Part shown: one piece after another, positions 22,582-33,200 of the stretch | Numbering within the stretch: position 1 is the first letter of the stretch | Layout: every line of letters starts with the position of its first letter | Assembly: GCA_027946555.1 (NCBI GenBank) | Contig: JAPEVC010000017.1 | Location: forward strand, 124,001 to 188,000 | DNA: 64,000 bases | Source: Gnomoniopsis sp. IMI 355080 | Lineage: Eukaryota > Ascomycota > Sordariomycetes > Diaporthales > Gnomoniaceae | Reading direction: 5' to 3' | The notes under the pieces: generated by a model | Database searches by the model: none | Told to the model about the DNA's origin: nothing | Seen by the model: only the letters and a program-made list of their open reading frames with translations | Translations under genes and position numbers: made by a program

Positions 22582-24331
22582 TGTGGGTCTGGGCTATCGG
22601 TACTATTCATCACATCACCAAGGATGTCGAACAAAAGAGAGACCTGGCCAAAAAAGGGGACGATGCGAGCTCGGAGCTGGAGCGGGAAGTCGAATTCGCC
22701 GTGGCGGTTTCAGTAAGAGGACGACGTGAATACAAAGGGTGTGGCTAATAGCTGCCCATTAGGCAAATATTCAGCCATTGACGCTTGTCGGGCAGATACC
22801 ACGGGCTCATTTGTTCCGGGCTAGTACGATGTTGCCGGTGAGGCAAACGATAAATGAACCGAGTCAGGTCGGAAAATGTGCATGCAGTTTAGCGTAGCTT
22901 TCTTGGAATTGAATGTATGATGGAGAGATGCAAGCGACTCGTCTGGCGAGTCTGTAGCCATGCAAGCATGACCTTCCGAAAGCCGTGCAGGCCAACCAAT
23001 AGGCGGATGCTGTTGAATTCATTAAATCAATGTTCTGACGTCGCTACATCCTTGACATGAATGAAACACAACATTTTTTCTTGTCGGGTACGCTCACTGT
23101 AAGTCTCATATAATGTCTTCCGCTTGACTACCAACACCTTCGGGGAACTTTCCATGTGGTTTTTGCATGGCTTCGCCTGGGTGGATAAAACCTCAGCAAC
23201 CACTGCACAATCTGGCCTGCACCACATGGTGCTTCATTTTCCTTATAAATCAAGTTGAGAAAGCTACCGAGGTTATCGTAGAATAATACATGTCAGCGGA
23301 GAATTACTTGCTGATTGCACTTGCACGACTACCACCACATGGACAGGTAGTATGCGGTTCAGCCCGAGGCTGGGAAAGACTTGGAACGGATGGGCACAGA
23401 TCCGATGAAACATGGGAAACATTTAGGCTGTCGTCCCACGTGCACCCTTCAAGAAGAAAAATTCCGACCTAGCCCACCCCCTGCTCAAGAAAAAAATTGG
23501 CATGCGGAAGCCAAATTGTCCGAACTTTGTTCCCCGCGTTCTATGGGTTTCATGTTCGGATGGCATGCCCTCGATGAGGTGTGGATCAGACGGCGATCCC
23601 ACTGCGGTCCCCCTTGAATCTTGGCATTTTTTTCTTTTCTGCCCCTCCTCTCGGGGGAGATTGGCGGATGTCATTCGTTGTAGCTTTGAAAGGTTGCTGG
23701 GAATGACTTGGCTCTGTTGTATTCGGTAAATTCCCAGGGCTGACTCGGTGGTGACAGATGTCAGTCGGCAACTGTCAATTTGACAGCTCTGATCGAATGA
23801 CTACAGCGAGTGAATTGTGTCATGAGAAGCAGGCATCACCACTTGCACAGACGACCGAGATGTCTAGCTGGGCAGCCATCTGCCTGCCCCTCCCATACAA
23901 TACCGCACTTCGGAAACTGAAGAGAATAGATTTGAGCAAAATGAAAAAGAAATGTCCCCAATATATTCCTGATATAAGTATGGTGAGGACTACAATGAGC
24001 CTGTTAGCCTGAAGAGATACGGCGCGCTGCAGGCAGCCAGTTATCTTCTTCCGTGGCTGCAATGAACCTAGGCGTAATGCCCTTGATCGATATACAAAGA
24101 GAATCGAATCATCAACCGTGCACATTAATCCACTTCCACCACGATGAGGCAAGAGAACAAGAGAGTGGTCGAGTGTCCCGAGCGTTCAATGAACTGTGTA
24201 TTACCCTGACTGACTAGTTTCTTCATGTGAGTTTACGACTGCTCAGGACAACTCTCCCACTCCTCTCCCGTGTATAATCCAATCCATATCCCACCCATGC
24301 TCATTCCCCACTATTCCCTGTCACCATCGAT
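22582..24331. other. Intergenic, 1.75 kb
   Basis: Convergent space between the LEA-like gene and the short secreted-protein gene. A short coding-like stretch at 22624-22710 (KRDLAKKGDDASSELERE in one frame) could be a further exon of the LEA-like gene, but no good donor links it. Nothing else seen. Confidence 0.45.
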
Positions 24332-24844
24332 TTACACAATAACGACTATAGAAATTGTTAGCATGATCATTGCCACGTAGATTTAGCTCATTTGGTACGT
24401 ACCCTGCTGGGCAGCGATGGCCTGGATCTGAGGAACCAAGGAAGCATCGATGAGCGAGCTGAGGTCGAAAGCACCGATGTTGTTGACGAGACCGAGCTGG
24501 AGAGCAGCAAGGTTCAGGCTGCTGAGGTCGAATGCATTGAAGACACCGAGCTGACCGAGCTGGAGGACAGTCTGGAGCTGCTGGAGCTGCAGGATGGCGT
24601 TGACGTCGAAGACGCTGGAGGAGAACAGAGACTCAAAGGCCAGAGCGTTGAAGTTGTTCTGGATGGCGAGTTGCTGGAGCAGACCGAGGTCGAAGGAGTT
24701 GATGACGTTCAGGTAGCTCAGGTCCAGGGAGTTGAAGCCAAGGCCGTTGAGCTGGGCAGCGTCGAACACACCGCGCTTCTCAGCAGCGGGGGCGGCAGCG
24801 GCAAGGGCGGCGAAAGCGCCAGTGATCATGGTGGAGAAACGCAT
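24332..24844 (-). CDS. Small secreted Leu/Asn/Gln-rich protein, 151 aa
   Basis: Two exons on the minus strand, 24844..24403 and 24345..24332, split by a 57-base intron with a GTACGT donor and a GCTAAC branch site 11 bases before TAG. Splicing replaces the read-through end with VVIV and a stop. The start at 24844 (CAAAATGC) gives a clean signal peptide (MRFSTMITGAFAALAAAAPA) followed at once by a Kex2-type EKR-G site. The mature part (about 120 aa) has no Cys and consists of Leu/Asn/Gln/Phe/Asp phrases such as FDLSSLNLAALQLGL and ILQLQQLQTVLQLGQL, suggesting a regular solenoid or amphipathic beta or helix surface. It shares this style and the phrase (L/I)NLAALxLGL with the secreted protein encoded 2.6 kb away. 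No function known to me. Confidence 0.82.
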
Positions 24845-24919
24845 TTTGATTATGGGATTAAGGAGCACAGCTCAAGTTCCGGTAGTATCGAAAGGAGTGA
24901 AAGCGAACAGTGAGCACAG

Positions 24920-24985
24920 CTAATGATGTTGTTAGTCTCGAATGCCAAAGCCTGTATGATAAGACTGTGATATTAAATCACTTAC
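24920..24985 (-). other. Probable 5'-UTR intron of the short secreted-protein gene
   Basis: On the minus strand a GTAAGT donor at 24985 and an acceptor at 24920 preceded by GACTAAC fit a 66-base intron. A TATATAT box lies about 106 bases upstream of the donor (25091-25097). The exon after the intron begins CTGTGCTC, the same eight bases that follow the equivalent intron of the gene at 27410-28723. Confidence 0.6.
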
Positions 24986-27409
24986 CTCAAAAGTGAATGA
25001 CTAGAAATGAATGAAGGTTGAAGATCGAATTGCTTGGATGATGATGGAAGGGGAAAAACACGACTGTTGAGAAGCGAGCCGACATGAAGTTATATATCAA
25101 ATGATCTGACTATGATGAGCCTTCTTTCTTGGGACGGATGCGTGATGAACCGTATGCCAAGCCAGATCAGACGAAGAGGCAATTCGGATGTTCAGTGAAG
25201 GAGACTTCCGTGGCGTATCAGGTGCCATGGATCCAAAGGATCAACACAAGGATAAGGCAGGGCTCAGAATACGGATAATAAGGTTGGATCGTTGGGAAAC
25301 AGCAAGGGAAAGTGGTGTAGTGTAGTAGGGCCATATGCATTGGGTATGGAGGATATGAGAGGAGACTTAGGTGAAAGAGGTATAGGGTGTCCTAGCGTTG
25401 GATGACACATTAAGCCTTGTGGTCCGGCACATACCTAAGGTGCCATGGTTCTTGAGAACTTACTAGGATATCCTCGCAGGAACGCATACTTGCTGGACCC
25501 GGCAGAGAGCGGTTCCTCTCTTCAATCAATGGGCAAGTTTTGCCCAGCAGGGAGCAGAGTCCAGGCACCACCCGCCAAGGGATCATTGGGAAACGAAAAG
25601 GGTCGGGAGATCAAGGATTGGACATGAGCCTTGACGCTTGTTCCCCCCTTGACGATCCAACGGGGTTCGCTAAAGCGACCCACCCTCATTGTTCACCACG
25701 ACTGCTCGTACGTTGTGGGAGGGGGCAACTCATCTCGGCAGAGTCAGGGAAGTAGTGTGATAAAACAAACGGCTTACTTGATCGTCATGGTGGGCATGTG
25801 GTTGGATTGTTTCGAGTGTTTCGATAGAGCTCAGCTTTAAGATGATGCAAATGCACAGAGAGAGAGAGAACAGACTGGTGCCGCCTTGATGTCTTGATGG
25901 CCTCAAGCCTCGTCGCAATAGTCATGGCGCGCGGTTTGTGCGTCTTGATCTCTGCTTTGCACCCTTGAATTACGATCGAATCTCAATTCTCGGTTGTTGT
26001 ATAGCATCGACACTGATGATATGAGAGGATTCTCATGATCACTAAGTGATCAGTCTTGGCCGGTACCGTTGCTGAGTATCACTTCCCAGGCTTGTGGCTA
26101 TGATCTGTGAATGCCAAGCTTTGCTGGGAGAAAGCAGTACAGGCACGCACATCATCCGGTATGAACCAAGCGGTGCGTTCAAAGCCGACTCGTACAAAAG
26201 AAACAGTACGTGATATTCACCGAGAAGCAGTGGAAACTCGAATCATTATGCACCCTGTCAAGCACCCTTGTTGTGTATGGGGAAAATTTTCTTACAGAAA
26301 GAAGCTTGATTGACCCCAGCGCCGAGGCGGTGGCACGGGTCAACGTCAATGGGGGAGGTGGGATGAGGTTGAATTCAGGTGACGGATCCACATGGCAACT
26401 CCACTAAACTCTAATGTTGAGGCTGAAAGAATTCTGTCCCATTGGTTCGGGCAGATTTAAGCTTATCGGCTAGCAGGGATACGCCCCTGCACTTCCTTGC
26501 TGGGCTGATGAAGCTATTCCTTTCGGGGACGAGATCCTCATCTCAAACTGTCGCAGCCCTAAAACTTGAGGCAGGATATTGACCTTATGGCATGAACTTA
26601 TCGTCGGCATCTGCACCTGCCCTCCCTCCATCTTGTCACCATCACCTGTCATCCGGTCTTCCGAAATTGAGACCACCAATACATCCTTGGTATGGTATGT
26701 TGCGGCATGACCTGCGTATCCCACCGAACTATTGCTTTGCAGGATGATGAACGATTGGGTTCTAATCCGACCTTGAAGCTCACGTGGCATGCAAATTATA
26801 CCATACAATCTGGAAAGTCAGAATATCGCTAGCCTATCTCAATCTGTACATTTACCAGGTATCGATCAGAGAGCGGAGATTGAGATCTCAGAGATTGATA
26901 GCATGTATATTGTCATCGTATCCAAGGGATCTAGGGATGTAAAAAGATGTGGGTCCTTCAGGTGAAGGCTGGTAGGCATCAAAAAACGTTCTTCAACTGG
27001 TTAGAAACGGAACGTTCTCCGCTTTTTGGCCAGAAACAGCACCTAATCTCATCACTGAGATGGTGTGGTTTGGGCGTCTTGACGCAGCAGAACACACAAA
27101 GATAAATCCATATATGATATCGGAAAATTAAACATTTCAGATTTATTCAATATGGTAAGTTTGGCTCAATTCAAACAGTGTACAGTCAATGTACAGAGCT
27201 AGATGTCATCTCTCCAAGACGCCTGAAGCTCCAGTCGCGGCTACCGAGCTTTTTCAACACTTATCCATTTGATCAACACTACTGCGCACCTGCAGTGTCC
27301 CAAACTAGTAAAGTAACCTCCCTGCACTACATAGGGCTGTTGTAGGTTGAACCAAGAGGAACACCAACATTTCTACCACAAGAAGACAAGCGTCCATCCT
27401 AGCACATTT
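24986..27409. other. Intergenic, 2.4 kb
   Basis: Between the two secreted-protein genes. The right-most bases of 24986-25100 are the promoter and first leader exon of the short gene. An AGAGAGAGAGA microsatellite is at about 25858-25868. Scattered small frames look like chance. I did not find a third copy of the Leu/Asn-rich domain by eye. Confidence 0.45.
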
Positions 27410-28723
27410 TTACTGCGGCGGCTGTTGGTCTTGCTGTTGCTGGTCCTGCTGTTGGTCATCGCCCTGGTTGTCTTGCCCATTCTGATCCTACCAAATGGTT
27501 AACTCGATGAGTCAAAAGGATGAATAGGCAGCATTCAGCAAAGAATAGCCACTTATTTCTGAGGGAATTTCAAAGCGTTTCAGTTCCAACTCACGTTGTT
27601 TTGATCAGCATTCTGGTCGTTCGCATTAGCATCCTGACCGTCCTGCTGTAGAGCCATTATGTTAGCACTGTAGAGCTGGCGGGAAGACTCGTTACTTACG
27701 TTGTTATCCTGGTTGTTATCATTGTTGTTGTCGTTGTTATTATCGTTGTTATTGTTGTCGTTATTGTTGTCGTTATTGTTGTCGTTATTGTTGTTGTCAT
27801 CGTTGTTGTCATTGTTGTTGTTGTTGTTGTTGTTGCCATTGTCACACAAATCCAGATTCTGCACAGCGAGCACATTGGCCAGATCACAGCCGGCGCTGAG
27901 TTGCCTCCTGCCATTCTCATCACGACGTGCAACGGCTCGCTTGGACGTGGGCTTGATGCGAGCGACGTCACGCTTGAGACCAGCTATAGCCCCTCAAAAG
28001 TCAGCTGAGCAGTCTGCCATTAAATTTTACTAACACAGATACTCACGGATGTTGAGAATATCCTCCTCTTTCTTGTTGAAGACCAAGTTGGACTCGATCA
28101 GGTTCTGCACGCCGAACACGTTCAGGAAACCAAGCGACTCAAGCTGAGCTAGCTGAGCCAGCTCGAGGAACATGTCGACCTGATCGTTAAGTCCGAGTCC
28201 AAGCAAAGAGTTCAAGTCGACGGCCTGAGAAAGGCAGAAGCTGTTCATGAGCGCGAGGATACCTTCAGCAACAGACAGTTGATCCTGCAGGTTGACGGAC
28301 CCAAGGTTGAACAGGCCGAGGTTGAGGGCAGCGAGGTTGATGTCTTGCGCACTGCGCATCAGAACTGTCAGCAATTGTAAGGTAGACACCACAGGCGTCT
28401 GGTTCTCGCGTGTTGACCTACTCGACGTTCCTCAGCGCATCCCCATTGATGCAAGGCAATCCATTCTGTAGCTGGATAACACCGTTGTTATCATTATTAT
28501 TGTTATTGTTGTTGTTGTTGTCGCCAGTGCTGTTTGAGGAATTGTTTCCATTATTATTCCCAGAGTCCGTCGAGTTGCTCGCGCTGGTGGAGTTGGACGC
28601 ATTGTTGGATGCGTCTGTACCGTTATTGGCGTTCTGGTTGGCGTCTTGACCCTTTTTGTCGTCACCCTTCTTAGCGATGGCGAGGCCAGCAGCGCACATG
28701 AGAAGGAGTGTAGATAGCTTCAT
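27410..28723 (-). CDS. Secreted Leu/Asn-rich protein with poly-Asn and Gln/Asp tracts, 339 aa
   Basis: Five minus-strand exons: 28723..28422, 28351..28047, 27983..27700, 27645..27595 and 27487..27410. Each junction keeps phase and has GTRNGT-type donors. The signal peptide is about 1-17 (MKLSTLLLMCAAGLAIA). Residues about 18-80 are Lys/Asp then Asn/Ser/Thr-rich with many N-x-S/T sites. About 84-200 is a Leu/Asn-rich domain (INLAALNLGLFNLGSVNLQDQL ... LAQLAQLESLGFLNVFG) like the one encoded at 24332-24844. Next come four dibasic sites (GLKRD, TSKRA, ARRDE, GRRQ), a short Cys-containing piece (AGCDLANVLAVQNLDLCDNG), a long Asn/Asp run (about 230-297) and a Gln/Asp-rich tail. The Asn tract comes from an imperfect AAC/GAT repeat. 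Likely a processed surface or extracellular protein; function unknown. Confidence 0.82.
27701..27835 (-). repeat. Imperfect AAC/GAT trinucleotide tract coding poly-Asn/Asp
   Basis: On the plus strand the sequence is almost entirely GTT and ATT/ATC units in frame with the gene. It encodes Asn runs broken by Asp. Such tracts vary in length between strains. A smaller run of the same kind lies at about 28484-28526 in exon 1. Confidence 0.9.
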
Positions 28724-28784
28724 GGTTGCGAATGGCGTGGAAATGACGCTATTGTAAATGAATGAAAGACTGAATAGAGCACAG

Positions 28785-28846
28785 CTGTCGATTGTTGTCA
28801 GGTCAGCCAGAAAATTTTCATAATGCGTATCAAAGGCAGTACATAC
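28785..28846 (-). other. Probable 5'-UTR intron of the poly-Asn secreted-protein gene
   Basis: A GTATGT donor at 28846 and an acceptor at 28785, with CTGAC sites upstream of GACAG, define a 62-base intron about 60 bases before the ATG. A TTATAAG box lies roughly 100 bases upstream of the donor (about 28944-28950), nearly the same spacing as in the short paralogue. Confidence 0.6.
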
Positions 28847-30297
28847 CTCTTAATGAGAGACTACAGATGTGTGAATGAAGGGGCTTTCCGGAACTCGATC
28901 ATTAAAGATGGGCACATTGATCGACGGGGCCGGTTGACGACTCTTATAAGTGATCATGTCGACCATCCCGTTTGTGTGAGAGCAGAGTCTATTCATTCGG
29001 TTCTATGCTTGGTGCTTCCAAGGCATCCATGTCGATGAAACTAAGCACTCCTGTACTGCGTCTAGACGTGTGGGTGACCTCGCCCAATATCGATCGTGCG
29101 TCTCATAACTGGCGATCGCTGTGGCCGACGATCCGAAGTCACCGTGGGGCACATCTCACCACCTCAATAGTTTCTACTTATAGAACACGAGTAGCGTTGG
29201 GCCGGCCTTGGGCATGTCTACTATTGTCTCTGTAATTGCTTGTTGGCACCTGTGGGAAATCAGATGGCTGAAAGTTTTCTGGGGAAGTACAGCGCTGCAA
29301 TGGTGTTAAACAAAAATTGATACAAACAATTCACACGTGTGACTGCAGCCAAGCCTGTCATCCTGTCTCTGGGGGGCTTGCAATTTGTCGGGAGACACAA
29401 ACGAAGGGCCAAGACCAGACGGAAATCGAAACATGCAAGGATCTGGAAGAGTATGAACGGAAACCTTGCTTTTTGCTTGACATTCGTAGTGCTGTTACCG
29501 GAAAGTCGAATATCCTTCGTGGCGGCGCAGTCATCTTCACCTCCTAAGCATCCAAGGCTTAGCAGCTCTAGCGGTCCCCGCCGCCGGGATCGACATTCCG
29601 TGACAACGCTACGGCTCCACCCCTGCAGATTTTGGTCTTCAGCACCTAGTATGAAGACAGGTTAGGTCGACAAGCCAAGTGAGTCGGTGAGACACAAACA
29701 CATACTTAGTCTCTTGGGCTAGTAACAACCCAGGCCGCCTGTTCTTTGGTGAGTGAGTTCTCCAGACCAGTCCAGCTCTTAGACCACGGCATCGGTAACA
29801 GACGCTTAGCAACGTTTCTGCCAGCAAATGTCGGTCTACCCTTACGAGAATTCCTTTTTCAGACAAGTAGACAAGTAGACAAAAGACACATGATGTAACA
29901 AGTAATAAAGCACATAACATAATGGGTATCTATATACAAAAACCACACAAGAACATAATCCGCCCAAACACACATATACAACGCCCCCACACACAAAATA
30001 CCCAATCCCAAATAACGCACATACATATACGCCGAACCATACGTATGTAATCCAAATACTTCACCAAAATACAAATATGAGCGCGAGCTCCTCTTACGTT
30101 CTACAATGTGTATGCGTGCATGTATGTGTGACCTTTTACGAGCCTATGAAATCTTGCCTCCAAATCTAGAATGCCCCACAGAAAAATGAATGAAGCTTTT
30201 CCGAACCGAAACTCAACCGAAAATAGAAAACATAGACCAGCCCATCTGTGTCTTGTTCTGGGTACCAAGTCTACATACACAGCAAATAGCTTCTCAA
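28847..30297. other. Intergenic, 1.45 kb
   Basis: Contains the promoter of the poly-Asn gene and, from about 29870, the AC-rich 3' region of the pyrimidine gene. ACAAGTAG is directly repeated at 29864-29880. No gene recognised. Confidence 0.5.
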
Positions 30298-33200
30298 TCA
30301 AGACATAACGAGAGCCAAGAGAGCCATGCGCGTGTAGAGACCGTACTTCATCTGTAAAACGTTGTTAGTACGCATGGACCTGCGTGCCCTCCTGAAGTTG
30401 ACTTACCTGTCTGAAGTATGCTGCGCGAGGGTCAAAGTCCACCTCCTCCGCGATCTCCTCATTCCGCGGCAGAGGGTGCATGACAATCATGCTGCTCTTG
30501 GCATTCTTCAACGTCGCGTTATCAATCCTGTACAGCCCGCGGACCTTCTCATAATCCGCCTGGTTGGGGAATCGCTCAGACTGCACACGAGTGCAGTACA
30601 GCACGTCGCTGCGAGCAAGGATGTCCGGTGTAAGCGTCTCCGAAACGGTGAGTAGCTGGCCAGACTTCACGAGCTGCTCGTACACACTAGGGGGCAGGGC
30701 GAGGCTCTTGGGCGACACAAGCTGTACCTTGACATGGTAGTGTTGGAGCAGATAGACCAGAGAGTGCACCGTACGCCCGTAGAGTAGGTCACCAAGGAAA
30801 GTGATGGTGAGACCTTGCACAGTACCGAGCTCTTCACGAATTGTGAATAGGTCGAGGAACGCCTGGGTCGGGTGTTCTTTGGAGCCATTACCACCATTGA
30901 TCACTGGCACGGGTGAGTACTTCCGGGCCACCTTGACGGAATCCTCTTCGGGGTGGCGGAGAACAACGGCATCGCCGTAGCAAGACAGGGTGCGAAGGGT
31001 GTCCTGTAGGGTCTCTCCCTTCTTGACAGAAGAAGTCGACGTGGAGATGGCGATGGTCCGTCCACCGAGGCGCTGCATCGCGGCATCAAAGGAGGCTGAT
31101 GTCCGGGTCGAGGGTTCATAGAACATGGTGCAGAGTAGACGGCCCTTGAGAAGGCTCAGAACACCCTCACGCTGCACGCCAGTGCGCATTTCCTGGGCTA
31201 CTGTGAACAGCAAATGCAGGTCGGCACGCGTATATTGGCCAACGGACAGAACATGCGATTTCTTGAAAGAGGATGGCTGAGCAAGAAGTGACTGCAGAGG
31301 GCTCTCATGCGCTTGGAGAGAGGGTGACGGGCCGAGTTCCTCGAAAAAGGTGCTCTTGGCTGTTTGGCCCAGCGCGAGTGCGCTGTCAAGACCGCGCGGC
31401 TTGACGATCGGTCGTGAGTTGAAAGCGACAACCGAGCCTCTTCTGTCCGTTCGAGGCGTGTCAGTAGGTTGCGAAGCTGGTTTGATGACTGGCGACATGG
31501 GAGCTGGCAGAGCACCGTGTCGGGACATGTCCTTGCCGATGGAAGATTCCTCAAGGATCTGCCCGTCGAGGCAAGCGAGTTTGTCTTGGAAAATGACACG
31601 CTGGACGGCACCGCGCATCACACGTCCTTCAAACGGAGACCAGCTTGCACCAGATGGGACAGCGGAAGGACGCTCGATTTCAACCTCCACAAAGGTGCCT
31701 GGCTGTTCGTGGAGCTCAAAAATCTCCACTGGATTGTCATGTAGGCGCTTCTTGATGTCGTCAATGGTCAGCTTGCCCTCGCTAACGGAGGTCAAAAGGA
31801 GCGGAAGGGCATCGGCAATTCCAACGCAGGCGTCGGCCTTTTGCCCGGCAGCCTTGGCCAGCTGGTATGGCAAGCTGCCAATGGAGAAAACATCGACGAC
31901 AGACAGATGCTCCCAGAGCGCCAATTGGTCCTCAATGGTCGGCAGGAAATGGCACTGAGGATAGTCCTTCTGGCTCAGGTACAAAGAGTAGATGGAGACA
32001 TCGCAAGTGACCTTCAAACCCTTCTCCTTGCTAAGGGCGATGAGCTTGATGTCGTCCTTGGTCGTCACAGAAGTGACGTGGATCCTCCTACTGTGCAGAC
32101 TCGCCAGGAGCAGAATCGAAGCAAGGTCGGTCAGCTTGGCATCGGTCATAATTGGCTTATGAGCAGGCCAAGCATCAAAGTGCGCAGTGACAGCAGCCAC
32201 CTTGCTAATGTTGTCGGATAGATGATTGAAAGGAATGAAGAGCGCTCCCACCTCACCAGCAACGTGGGCAATCTGGTTGGCGTTGGTGGAAGTGGCGGCA
32301 ACCGAGACATTGAAATCGCAGTAGGTACCATTCTTGCCATTCTGCTGAGCGATGCTGAGCGTCCGGGCATCAGTGATGGCACCATCAACACCGACAGCCA
32401 TGGTTCGGATCATTGAGAAGCCACCAGACAGCGAGGCCTTCGTCACAGTGAGGAGATCACGACTCTTCTCCGAAACGATGCCCGGCACGAAAGCAGAGAC
32501 GTTGACAAGTCCAGGCAGGAGAACGGTGCGGTGGCTGGTCTGGTAATCCTGAATGCTCACGTCGAGGGTCAAGTGGTGAGCAATAGCCTCGACGAGGATT
32601 TTGGCATTCTTGACGTTTGTGACCAGAGGGACTTGGTAGTCCACAGCCATTCTTCGCGTACGGTAACCCTTGCTCATATAGTTGGCCGGCCGACGGTACT
32701 TGTTGTTTGATGGAAGATTGATGTATAGGTCAATCATGTTGTTGGCCAAGTGCTGGGTGAGCGAGTACTCTGACTTTTGGTCGTCGTCCTCTTGGGCAAG
32801 CACCTCAAGGAATTGGACAGGAATATTGTGGGACTGCAAAAAGTCGGCTGTGCCAGCAGTGGCGAATAGCTTAAATCCCAACTCCTGTAACTTCTTGATA
32901 GAAGGCAGCATCTCGATCTTGTCATTGTAGGAACCCAGGGACAAGAGGATGTTGTTCTTCGGAATTTTGAAGCCAGTCGACACAAGAGCTTTGAGATATG
33001 CTTCGTACTTGTCAACGCCAAAGCAAGCAACCTCACCAGTTGAGGCCATTTCGACTCCCAAGACAGGATCGGCACCTGAGAGACGAGAGAAACTGAATTG
33101 TGGCACCTTGACGCCAACGGCACCAGCAGGTCGCTCGACAATAGGGTAAGGCTCGAAAGGCACGCCCATGATTGCCTTGGTAGCCATCTCAATCAAGTCA

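Noticed and set aside
24392..24913. 173-aa plus-strand acidic frame
   Set aside because: Antisense of the CTC/CAG/GTC-rich codons of the secreted protein; the minus strand has a signal peptide and proper introns.
27701..28033. Plus-strand poly-Leu/Ser frame, 110 aa
   Set aside because: Antisense of the poly-Asn tract.
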